A DNA stretch of 37,549 nt from Alphaproteobacteria bacterium (GTDB lineage Bacteria > Pseudomonadota > Alphaproteobacteria > Rhizobiales > CAJQND01). Below the pieces are notes generated by a model, which saw only the letters and a list, made by a program, of their open reading frames with translations, ran no database searches and was not told the DNA's origin. The stretch covers positions 1 to 37,549 of the forward strand of contig JAAEUE010000130.1 of NCBI GenBank assembly GCA_024227565.1, given 5' to 3'. Made by a program: the position numbers and the translations under genes. Every line of letters starts with the position of its first letter. The first letter of the stretch is position 1. Positions 16,323-23,577 of this stretch are shown here, one piece after another.

Positions 16323-16827
16323 CGAGATCCGCAGTGACCGAGCCGAAACCATCCAGATGGATCTCGATGTCGAGCTGTTCGGCAAAGCTTGGAAAGAAAT
16401 CCAGACTTACACTTTCAACCTTCCCAACCGAACAGGTTGCCGTTGCCGTAATCGGTCCGGCAGCAGTGTCGAGCACAATGCGCTGGGTGCCGGACTGCAT
16501 TTCCAAGATGCCGGTTTCCAACAAAACGGTCGTCACGCAAATTGCGTTGGAGCCCGACATGGCATGGCTGCCATCTCCCTGCATGGGGATGAAGCCTGCA
16601 TGCGCTCCGGGGGTGCACGGCTCGGTCAGCAGGTTGATGGTCATCTGAGCGGCCCCGCGCGGCTCAAACAGCGTGAAGCGGCGCAGGTCATCGCCTTGCT
16701 CGTTAAGCCATTTCAGCTTTTCAAGCATGGTCTCCCCAGGGATCGGCGGAACCCCATCGACGATCACCCGGCCGATTTCCCCTTCGGCGTGGGCCCCCAC
16801 AATTCTAACGCTGCGGCTCCAATTCAT
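15778..16827 (-). CDS. proline racemase-family enzyme: hydroxyproline epimerase or trans-3-hydroxyproline dehydratase
   Basis: The 349-residue protein is full length for the PLP-independent proline racemase superfamily. The two active-site loops are SHAMSGSNAICV, with Ser91 where proline racemases have Cys (MCGH), and DRSPCGTGTAAR, with Cys255. Other family marks are FEPRGAAQM, NLLTEP and GGVYYILVD. A Ser/Cys pair is known within the superfamily among hydroxyproline epimerases and dehydratases and argues against a plain proline racemase. The likely role is the first step in hydroxyproline use. The gene is divergent from a GlxA-type regulator with 104 bases between the two start codons. Its 3' half is repeated as a fragment at 11799. 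Confidence 0.88.
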   Translation of the reverse strand: MNWSRSVRIVGAHAEGEIGRVIVDGVPPIPGETMLEKLKWLNEQGDDLRRFTLFEPRGAAQMTINLLTEPCTPGAHAGFIPMQGDGSHAMSGSNAICVTTVLLETGILEMQSGTQRIVLDTAAGPITATATCSVGKVESVSLDFFPSFAEQLDIEIHLDGFGSVTADLAFGGVYYILVDAAQFGLSIEPGAAQALVSTGNRLLAEARRQLSVQHPLVPEFNAIEFCMLTSTESPADRIFRNATIMPPGRLDRSPCGTGTAARLAVMHAKGQVGIGDEVIMRSTIGSRFLSRIVGVTQVGDHNAVLPNISGRAWIFSNGEYGVSSDDPFPEGFTMADTWGDGIRHHIPPL

Positions 16828-16931
16828 CGGCTGTCCCCGTCACACTGCTGAAGGGAGGGTAGGCAACGCCGGTATCCTGGAATAGAATGATCAAGCAATA
16901 TTGCTGTATGTTTGTGCCATAGGTGGCCACT

Positions 16932-17963
16932 ATGACTTCTCTTCAATTGAACAAGCGCTCAGGGTTTGCACCCGATCTCAGGCCAGGTATCCAGCCCGAT
17001 ATCCGCATCGCCTTCATTTTGTCGCCGGATTTCACCTTGCTCCCGTTTGCAGGTTTCATAGAAGCCGTTCGCCATGCGGCAGACGAGCGTGACCGCAGCC
17101 GGCAGGTCTATTGCCATTGGAGTTGCCTCTCGGCCGATTTGGAGCCGGTGCGTTCCAGCTGCGGCATTGAAGTGCTTCCCTGGAAAACCTTCGATGATCC
17201 GGCCAACTATGATTACGTGGTGGTGGTTGGCGGTCTGCTTTCTTCCTTTTCCCGCCATAGCCCGGAGGTTTTCACCTATCTGCGCTCTGCTGCGGCAAAG
17301 GGGGTGCCCCTTGTTGGTTTGTGTACCGGCAGCTTCGTTCTTGCCGAAGCGGGCCAATTGGACGGGGTGCGCTGTGCCGTTCACGTCGACCACGTGGCAG
17401 ACTTTACAGACAGATATCCCCACACCCTGCCATTGCCCAACGCCATCTACACCTTCGATCAGGACAGGATAACCTGCCCTGGGGGCACGGCCGCGATTGA
17501 CGTGGCGGTAGAAATTCTCTCCCAGCGCTGCGGGGTAAGCCGGGGCACCAAAGGCCTGTCCGCCATGGTGGTGGATCAGCACCGCAAAGCGCACCATGCC
17601 GGCCGCATGTCATTTCAGGAACTGGAACACTGCGGAGACTGGCGGGTTGAGCAGGCGGTTCTGTTGATGCGGCAAACCTTGAGTGAGCCGATCTCCATTG
17701 ACCAGATCGCCCGTAAGCTGTCCATCAGCCGCAGGCAACTGAACCGGGTCTTCAAGGCCAAGTCTGGCAAGTCCCCACAGGAACTTTGGCGCGACATGCG
17801 GCTGGAGCACGCCCGCTGGCGGCTCATCAACACATCAAAGAACGTAACGCAAATCGCCCACGAATGCGGCTTCTCCGACTGCGCCCATTTCGCACGCTGG
17901 TTCAAGCGCAAGCATGATTGCGGGCCAACGGCATTCAGGGCGGAACGCCAATCTGCGGCCTAA
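16932..17963 (+). CDS. GlxA-type AraC family transcriptional regulator
   Basis: The product is 343 residues from the ATG at 16932; a GTG three codons earlier is less likely. Residues about 25-200 form a DJ-1/PfpI-like amidotransferase domain (IRIAFILSPDFTLLPFAGF, YDYVVVVGGLL, and GLCTGSFVLAEAG with the conserved Cys near 131). The last 100 residues form two AraC helix-turn-helix motifs (ISIDQIARKLSISRRQLNRVF and VTQIAHECGFSDCAHFARWFK). Such regulators sense small metabolites and activate nearby catabolic genes. The divergent position suggests that it controls the hydroxyproline enzyme and itself. It has no other adjacent target. Confidence 0.92.
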   Translation: MTSLQLNKRSGFAPDLRPGIQPDIRIAFILSPDFTLLPFAGFIEAVRHAADERDRSRQVYCHWSCLSADLEPVRSSCGIEVLPWKTFDDPANYDYVVVVGGLLSSFSRHSPEVFTYLRSAAAKGVPLVGLCTGSFVLAEAGQLDGVRCAVHVDHVADFTDRYPHTLPLPNAIYTFDQDRITCPGGTAAIDVAVEILSQRCGVSRGTKGLSAMVVDQHRKAHHAGRMSFQELEHCGDWRVEQAVLLMRQTLSEPISIDQIARKLSISRRQLNRVFKAKSGKSPQELWRDMRLEHARWRLINTSKNVTQIAHECGFSDCAHFARWFKRKHDCGPTAFRAERQSAA

Positions 17964-18013
17964 GGTGCGGTGACAAGGGCTCACAAGAGGCTCAAGATCA
18001 CTGTTGGCGAACG

Positions 18014-18081
18014 TGATGTCCCTTGAGGTTCAGAAAAGACATCACATGATCTCTTCCTTGGCATTCCGGCTGGAAAGCCGG
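18014..18081. terminator. two hairpins after the GlxA-type regulator (possible terminator region)
   Basis: TGATGTC (18014-18020) pairs with GACATCA (18038-18044), and CCGGCT-GGAA-AGCCGG (18066-18081) is a perfect six-pair hairpin. Neither is followed by a T-run, so intrinsic termination is uncertain. They lie between the regulator stop at 17963 and a convergent small gene ending at 18105. Confidence 0.3.
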
Positions 18082-18104
18082 GTCGTAACACGCGTTGAAC
18101 GCGG

Positions 18105-18317
18105 TTAGATGAGGTGATTGGCGATGCAGTATTGCAGGTTGGCATTTCGAATGAGGGCATACTGTGTCTCGAGGCTCATGCCGTCTGAGTCCTCGTCGAC
18201 AGGGTTCAACTCCATATCGTCTTCGCTATTCCAGAGTTCTTCCACGGTATCGTATGTCATTGCCGTCTCCATATCCGCCGCCGGCGATTTGGCAAGCGAC
18301 TTAAGGAATGTTTGCAT
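18105..18317 (-). CDS. small hypothetical acidic protein
   Basis: From the ATG at 18317 the product is 70 residues. It has a short basic N-terminus (MQTFLKSLAKS) and a strongly acidic middle (ELWNSEDDMELNPVDEDSDG). The frame continues upstream to 18416, which would give 103 residues. I see no strong ribosome site for either start and recognise no family. It lies in the 640-bp gap between the GlxA-type regulator and the peptide-binding protein. Confidence 0.4.
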   Translation of the reverse strand: MQTFLKSLAKSPAADMETAMTYDTVEELWNSEDDMELNPVDEDSDGMSLETQYALIRNANLQYCIANHLI

Positions 18318-18606
18318 TGGTGAAAACTTAGCGAGCCGCTGTGTCAGAACGATTTCGTAATCCAGGTTTCGCGTTTCATTTGTTTCAAGGCGCACACATA
18401 TGTCTAAAACCGGCACGGCTTGGGGCGGCTTGTGCGGAGTGTGTTTCGGAGAACGCTGCCAGTTAGTCCAATTTGTTCAGCAAATTGGCCTTTACGTTCA
18501 AGCTTCTGATTGATTGGGCTCCTACCATCACACTCTGCAAACAGGGTGCAGTGTCGTTTCGCCGCTGCGTCCGGGTATGTGTGGCTCCAACTCAGGGAGG
18601 AATAGG

Positions 18607-20271
18607 ATGGCCAGCAAATCAACTCAGTTTGACGTTTTGGGTCCTCAAGGCGAATTGGATTATAGCGACCTTAGTTCCAGCGACCAGTTTTTGATCGAGC
18701 GTTCTCTGAAGAAAGGTGCAAACCGCCGCGAAGTGATGTCCTGGTTGATGGCCTCCGGCGCAACCATCGCGGCGGCAAGCGGTCTTGTTTCAAGCGCATC
18801 GGAAGCCTTGGCGATGACACCGAAAAAGGGCGGCAGCGTCCGCCTCGCAAGCAACCAGCACGGACCTGCCGATACGCTCGATCCGATCTTGTTCACCCAG
18901 TCGATCGACTATGGCCGCGGCCGGATGATCTACAACAATCTGGTGCGCTTCAACGAAGATCTGACGGTGGGGCCGGAACTGGCGACAGAATGGGAATCCA
19001 ACCCGGATGCGACCGAGTGGACATTTAAACTGCGCAAGGGTGTGGAGTGGCACGACGGCTCCAAGTTCACTGCCGACGATGTTGTGTTCTCCCTCATGCG
19101 CCACTTGGGCAAGGAAAGCCTGTCCAAGGCCAAGGTGCTTGTTGCCTCGGTCAGCGAATGGGTGAAGGTTGACGATCACACGGTGAAAGCCAAACTGAAC
19201 GCGCCGGATGCGGAGCTCCCGATTGTTCTGGGCACCTTCCATTTCCGTATCGTGAAGAATGGTACCAGCGATTTTTCCAAGGGCATGGGAACCGGTCCCT
19301 ACAAGCTTGCGGAGTTCACCCCGGGCGTGCGCTCGGTCCACACCCGCAACGACAACTATTGGAACAGCGACCACGCCGGACCGTACATCGACCAGTACGA
19401 GTTCTTTGCGATCACGGATGATGTGGCCCGGGTCAACGCGCTGTTGTCCGGAGATGTTCACGGGATCTCCTCGGTGGATCCAAAGTCGTACGAACAGATA
19501 AAAGGCGGTTCCGATGCCGAATTGTTCGCCATGCCGTCAGGCCGCTATCCAACGATCTCGTGCATGCTCGACCGGGAGCCCGGCAACAATCCGGACTTCG
19601 TCATGGGGCTGAAATACCTCCAGCGGCGCGACCGGGTGTTGAAGGTCATTCAGAAGAATGTTGGTTCCGTTGGCAATGACCAGCCGATTGGCCCGGCGTA
19701 TGGCGCCGGCTGGTGCAAGGAAGTCAACGATCCGGCCCGTGCCTATGATCCTGACAAGGCCAAGTTCCACCTGAAAAAGTCCGGCATCACGGGTGCAGAA
19801 TTACATGTGGCCGAAGTGGGGCCGGGCCTGACCGACATGTGCCTGCTCATGCAGCGTGAGTGCGCAAAGGTCGGTTTCACCCTCAACTTGAAGAAGGTGC
19901 CCAACGACGGCTATTGGGGCGCTGTCTGGATGAAGCAACCAATGAACGTCTCCAACTGGAACATGCGCCCCAGCGCCAACATTATGATGACGTTGGCCTA
20001 TAAGAGCGATGCACCATGGAACGAGACACAATGGAAATCTGAACGCTTTGACAAGCTCTTGGCCATGGGCCGGGCCGAGCTTGATCCGAAGAAGCGCTAT
20101 GAGATCAATTGCGAAGCGCAGAAGCTTTGCTCTGATAGCTCAGGCTCGCTCATTGCCACCCATTCAGCCTACGTTGATGGCGTGTCGAGCAAGCTCAAGG
20201 GCTTCCGGAAGGTTCCCATCGAGTCCTTTGGCGGCATGGAGTTTCCAGAGTACGCCTGGCTCGATTCCTGA
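18607..20271 (+). CDS. Tat-exported family-5 (oligopeptide-type) ABC substrate-binding protein
   Basis: The 554-residue protein has a solute-binding family 5 body. Marks are RMIYNNLVRFNEDLTVGPELATEWE, WTFKLRKGVEWHDGSKFTADDVVFS, GTGPYKLAEFTPG and DVARVNALLSGDVH. It would bind peptides, opines or similar compounds in the periplasm. Export looks Tat-dependent: Arg40-Arg41 in NRREVMSWL are followed by a hydrophobic stretch and an Ala-rich end (SSASEALA). The region before the twin arginine is unusually long, about 39 residues. The ATG at 18607 follows GGGAGGAA. No permease or ATPase gene follows, so its transporter lies elsewhere or it is an orphan. Confidence 0.9.
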   Translation: MASKSTQFDVLGPQGELDYSDLSSSDQFLIERSLKKGANRREVMSWLMASGATIAAASGLVSSASEALAMTPKKGGSVRLASNQHGPADTLDPILFTQSIDYGRGRMIYNNLVRFNEDLTVGPELATEWESNPDATEWTFKLRKGVEWHDGSKFTADDVVFSLMRHLGKESLSKAKVLVASVSEWVKVDDHTVKAKLNAPDAELPIVLGTFHFRIVKNGTSDFSKGMGTGPYKLAEFTPGVRSVHTRNDNYWNSDHAGPYIDQYEFFAITDDVARVNALLSGDVHGISSVDPKSYEQIKGGSDAELFAMPSGRYPTISCMLDREPGNNPDFVMGLKYLQRRDRVLKVIQKNVGSVGNDQPIGPAYGAGWCKEVNDPARAYDPDKAKFHLKKSGITGAELHVAEVGPGLTDMCLLMQRECAKVGFTLNLKKVPNDGYWGAVWMKQPMNVSNWNMRPSANIMMTLAYKSDAPWNETQWKSERFDKLLAMGRAELDPKKRYEINCEAQKLCSDSSGSLIATHSAYVDGVSSKLKGFRKVPIESFGGMEFPEYAWLDS

Positions 20272-20274
20272 TCG

Positions 20275-20377
20275 CTAGAGCTTATTCCGCTCAGTCTGAG
20301 CGGAATAAGCTCCAGATTATCGTTATCAACGAGCAACCTCCGACCAGACATAACCGTTTGCTCGGAGGTTGCTCTAG
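20275..20377. repeat. 103-bp compound palindromic element with CTAGAGC ends
   Basis: The element opens with CTAGAGC (20275-20281) and closes with its complement GCTCTAG (20371-20377). Inside are two hairpins. One is a 16-bp perfect stem (20278-20293 with 20297-20312) and a 3-base loop. The other is a 13-bp perfect stem, GAGCAACCTCCGA (20331-20343) with TCGGAGGTTGCTC (20362-20374), and an 18-base loop. There is no T-run after either. It begins four bases after the stop of the binding-protein gene and may double as a transcript-end structure. The form recalls REP/BIME-like intergenic repeats, some of which in Rhizobiales begin CTAGAGC. Confidence 0.8.
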
Positions 20378-20618
20378 CACCAAAGCCGACCGCCTCTTAC
20401 TCCCAACTCGGCGAGGTGGTCTGGTTTATTGGTGCATTTTGCCACTAAATAGCTGAATTAAATCGTTTTTCGGCTGTATGCTTGTTCATGTTACGTGGCG
20501 GATTCCTGCCGAAAAACACGATTCTGCGAAACGAACCCAAATTCGCGTAAGCCCTTAATTTCAGGGATAAATCAGCGCTATTTGGCCTTAATGAGTGAGA
20601 TTTTTCACGCCCGGAGTT

Positions 20619-21209
20619 CTATTCCAGCGGAAACATCTCCTTGTCCTTCTGCGCATAGGGCGTGAATCCGCACTTTTGATAGAGCGGCAGCGCGGCGGGA
20701 TGATCCAGGGTGCAGGTCTCCACATGGAGCCGTTCAGGGTTGTGCGACCAGGCGATCTTGATGGCCTGGGCCAGCAGATACTTGCCCAGTCCGCGGCCGG
20801 CATATTCGGGCACCAGTCCGAAGTAGGCCAGTTCAATCTCCGGCATCTGCCGGCAGTCCAGCTCAAAATAGCCAGCCGGGCAGCCATCGCACATCAGCAC
20901 ATAGGTTTCGTACTTGTCGTCCTGCACCGTGGCCGCCAGATCAGCATCACTGATGCGCATCTGATCGACCCACATGTAGTCAGCCCCCACGGTTCCATAG
21001 AGATAACGGGTGTAGTGGACAGGCGGCTTTTCCGCCTTCATCAGGGCAATCTTCTGGGCAGGAGGCGGAACGTTCAGCAGCGGCTCGGCAAACATCTGCA
21101 GATAGGTCACCGTGGTCGGAACCGGGGCAGGGGCGTCCTTCTTGCCTTTGCGCTTGTTTGCGTTTGCAGGCTTGCTCAGTGATCCGCCAGGCTTGCCAAT
21201 TCTGCTCAT
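20619..21209 (-). CDS. GNAT family N-acetyltransferase
   Basis: This 196-residue protein has a basic low-complexity N-terminus (SKPANANKRKGKKD) and then a GNAT domain. Acetyl-CoA motif A is LAYFGLVPEYAGRGLGKYLL (128-146), and motif B lies near HPAALPLYQKCGFTPYA. It would transfer an acyl group from CoA to an amine; the substrate is unknown. Its ATG overlaps the TGA of the sulfurtransferase gene by four bases, so it is the last cistron of a minus-strand operon that starts at 25008. Confidence 0.88.
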   Translation of the reverse strand: MSRIGKPGGSLSKPANANKRKGKKDAPAPVPTTVTYLQMFAEPLLNVPPPAQKIALMKAEKPPVHYTRYLYGTVGADYMWVDQMRISDADLAATVQDDKYETYVLMCDGCPAGYFELDCRQMPEIELAYFGLVPEYAGRGLGKYLLAQAIKIAWSHNPERLHVETCTLDHPAALPLYQKCGFTPYAQKDKEMFPLE

Positions 21210-22057
21210 GTGGCCGCGCCGGTCTCGATTGGCAAGTCATCGTCGCTGCCCCACTCGGTCCACGAGCCGTCGTATAGAATGAGGTCTCTGTGTCCGGTGA
21301 GCTCCAGGCCCAACGTCAAGATGGCAGCCGTTACCCCAGAGCCGCAACTGGTTGCCACCGGTTGGCTCAAGTCCACGCCGGCCTCCACAAAGGCAGCCTC
21401 TACCACATCCGCTGGTTTCAGTGTGCCATCAGCGTTGAGCAGGCTGGCGTAGTGCACGTTGAGGCTGCCGGGGATGTGGCCTGATCTGAGGCCGGGACGA
21501 GGCTCAACTTCTTCGCCGGCAAAGCGCGGCGCCGATCTTGCATCCACAATCTGCCGTCCGCCCGCACTGGAGATCTTGGCCATATCGTCCTTGTCGCACA
21601 CCATTGTGGTTTGCAGCCGGGCGCTGAAGTGGCGTTCCTGGCGGGGACGGGGCTCATCAAAGTCCAGGGCGCGCCCTTCGGCTTTCCATTTCTTCAAGCC
21701 CCCGTCCAGAATGGCCACGTCTTGATGGCCGAACACGCGGAACATCCACCAGGCCCGGGCCGCTGAAAACAGGCCTTGGGTGTCGTAAACCACCACCCGG
21801 TTACCGTCGCCCACGCCCATGTGCCGCATGCGGGAGGCAAACTTTTCAGGGGCGGGCAACATGTGGGGCAGGGATGAATCTGAATCCGACAGATCATTTA
21901 TGTCGAAGAACAACGCGCCTGGAATATGCTCGTCGAGATACTCCGCCTTCGGGTCCCGTTTTTCGGTTGGCAAATGCCATGAGGCATCCATCACCACCAC
22001 GTCTGGTGCCGAAAGATGCGTCGCAAGCCACTCAGTTGATACAAGCCATTTTGACAC
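21206..22057 (-). CDS. sseA: 3-mercaptopyruvate sulfurtransferase (rhodanese family)
   Basis: The 283-residue protein has two rhodanese domains. The inactive N-terminal one has LVSTEWLATHL and VVMDASW. The C-terminal one carries the catalytic loop CGSGVTA with Cys238, the form typical of mercaptopyruvate sulfurtransferase rather than thiosulfate sulfurtransferase. It moves sulfur from 3-mercaptopyruvate to thiols or cyanide in the cytoplasm. It lies 34 bases after the dimethylargininase-like gene and overlaps the downstream GNAT gene (ATGA), so it belongs to the same operon, though its link to that pathway is not obvious. Confidence 0.92.
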   Translation of the reverse strand: MSKWLVSTEWLATHLSAPDVVVMDASWHLPTEKRDPKAEYLDEHIPGALFFDINDLSDSDSSLPHMLPAPEKFASRMRHMGVGDGNRVVVYDTQGLFSAARAWWMFRVFGHQDVAILDGGLKKWKAEGRALDFDEPRPRQERHFSARLQTTMVCDKDDMAKISSAGGRQIVDARSAPRFAGEEVEPRPGLRSGHIPGSLNVHYASLLNADGTLKPADVVEAAFVEAGVDLSQPVATSCGSGVTAAILTLGLELTGHRDLILYDGSWTEWGSDDDLPIETGAAT

Positions 22058-22091
22058 TGAAACCGCCTCCCTTCAGTTCAAATCGTTTCCG

Positions 22092-22964
22092 TCATGCCCG
22101 CAGCACAGGGCGCGTCAGGCAGGTCGGCCCACCTTCACACTTTATGCAAAGCTCTGCGCCGTCGAAAGTCTCAATTCGGCATCCCGCCGCTTCCATCAAT
22201 GATTGTGTGCCTGGAAAGCCCGATATCATGACCCCATGCCGCGGCGCGAGGGCCAACACGTTGAGGTTCAGTCCGTTGCTGGCCTCAAACTCTTCCTCAG
22301 GAGCCGCCAGCAGCTCAAAGCCGCGCTCCTGCAGGAGCTGGTAGAAACTGGCGGGCATGAGAGGCTGGTAGATGAGGGCCAGATCTTCAGACAGAAGGCT
22401 GATAATGGACATCAGGTGCAGGCACGCATGCTCGCCTTTGTAAACCGGCAAATCGAACGCCAGAACAGAGACGCCCAGCGGTTCCAACAGGGCAGAAAGT
22501 TGATCGATGCCGGCCTGATTGGTGCGAAAGCCCCTGCCGACCGCAAGCGTGGCATCATCCAGCCACAAGCAGTCGCCAGCTTCGGCGGTTCCAGGGGAGG
22601 TGACTTCGCCCAGCAGCGGAACCTTGGCTTGATCGTAGTAAGCAGAATGACAGATGCGCTCTGCTTGCCGCAGGGGTTTGCCCATATTCAGGAGAATGGC
22701 CCCATGCCTGGTGACCAACGAAGGATCGTGGGTAAACACCGCATCTGCCAACCCGTCGCGTTCCTGGGGCAACCATTCGACCTGTGCCCCGGCAGCCTCA
22801 ACGATCTTGGTCAAGGCATCATGTTGCCGGCCGAGTGTGGCGGCATCTAGCGATCCGCCATAGTTCCATACGGCCGGATCAGCATTTGCCATGTCGGTCC
22901 CCGGGCGATGCATCATCACCCTGGTCAAGGGGGTCACCATGTTCTGTGCGCCATACTCACTCAT
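22092..22964 (-). CDS. dimethylargininase/arginine deiminase-like amidinohydrolase
   Basis: The 290-residue protein belongs to the amidinotransferase fold. It shows FTHDPSLV (Asp80), EAGDCLWLDDATLAVG, the catalytic His in HACLHLMS (His183) and a C-terminal nucleophile Cys in GPTCLTRPVL (Cys282). The family removes the amidino nitrogen of guanidino compounds such as methylarginine, arginine or guanidino acids to give a ureido product. The start at 22964 overlaps the end of the cysteine hydrolase gene by eight bases; a 29-residue upstream extension is not family-like. Its partners (cysteine hydrolase, aldehyde dehydrogenase) suggest a catabolic role. The exact guanidino substrate is unknown. 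Confidence 0.85.
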   Translation of the reverse strand: MSEYGAQNMVTPLTRVMMHRPGTDMANADPAVWNYGGSLDAATLGRQHDALTKIVEAAGAQVEWLPQERDGLADAVFTHDPSLVTRHGAILLNMGKPLRQAERICHSAYYDQAKVPLLGEVTSPGTAEAGDCLWLDDATLAVGRGFRTNQAGIDQLSALLEPLGVSVLAFDLPVYKGEHACLHLMSIISLLSEDLALIYQPLMPASFYQLLQERGFELLAAPEEEFEASNGLNLNVLALAPRHGVMISGFPGTQSLMEAAGCRIETFDGAELCIKCEGGPTCLTRPVLRA

Positions 22965-23577
22965 TGCCCTGCACCCTCTCCAATTTGTTTGCGTCCTGCT
23001 CCAGCAACCCAAGAGCGTCAGAATGATTGATTGCCGTGCAAAATTCACCATGTAGATTTGCCACGGTCATATCGTGCACAAGTTCAGGTTCCCGGTCGAT
23101 GCCGTCCGGCCCAACCCGGTTTGTGGTCGCACAAGCGTTATCCACCAGGTAGGTGTCAAAACCCATGTTGCCTGCCATGCGAACGGTGGTTTCCACGCAC
23201 ATGTTGGTGAAAAACCCGGCCACCACAAGCCGTTTGACCCCGCGCCGTCTCAGCTCAATTTCCAGGTTTGTTCCGATGAAACCGCTGTTCACGTCCTTTT
23301 GCACCACAAGTTCGGAAGCTGCAGGCTCAAGACCCTCGATCCAGGCGCCGCCAGGCTCTGAAAGTTTGAGCGGGGAGGCGGCCTCCCTTGAATCATGCTG
23401 TGTGTAGGCCACTGGCAGTCCGCCATTGCGCCAGCCTTCAAGCAACCACGCCATATGCTGTTCAGCGTCCAGATTGTTACGCCGCCCGGTCGCGCCGCCC
23501 CAGTGCTTCAGCACGTCAACGCCCTGCTGCACATCAATAAGCAGAAGGGCGGTATCGTTTGAAAATTTCGGTATCAT
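22957..23577 (-). CDS. isochorismatase-family cysteine hydrolase
   Basis: This 206-residue alpha/beta hydrolase has the family triad. Asp15 is in LLLIDVQQGV, Lys94 in VVQKDVNSGF and Cys127 in AGFFTNMCVETT. Members hydrolyse amides, carbamoyl compounds (N-carbamoylsarcosine, ureides), nicotinamide or isochorismate. The partner downstream is a deiminase-like enzyme whose product would be a ureido compound, so a carbamoyl-amidohydrolase role is reasonable but inferred. Its ATG directly follows the TAG of the aldehyde dehydrogenase, and its end overlaps the next gene by eight bases, so translation is tightly coupled. Confidence 0.88.
   Translation of the reverse strand: MIPKFSNDTALLLIDVQQGVDVLKHWGGATGRRNNLDAEQHMAWLLEGWRNGGLPVAYTQHDSREAASPLKLSEPGGAWIEGLEPAASELVVQKDVNSGFIGTNLEIELRRRGVKRLVVAGFFTNMCVETTVRMAGNMGFDTYLVDNACATTNRVGPDGIDREPELVHDMTVANLHGEFCTAINHSDALGLLEQDANKLERVQGNE

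Noticed and set aside
20464..20514. Inverted TTTTTCGGC/GCCGAAAAA pair between the palindromic element and the GNAT gene
   Set aside because: The arms are nine bases with a loop of over 30 bases and no clear link to a transcript end; likely chance.
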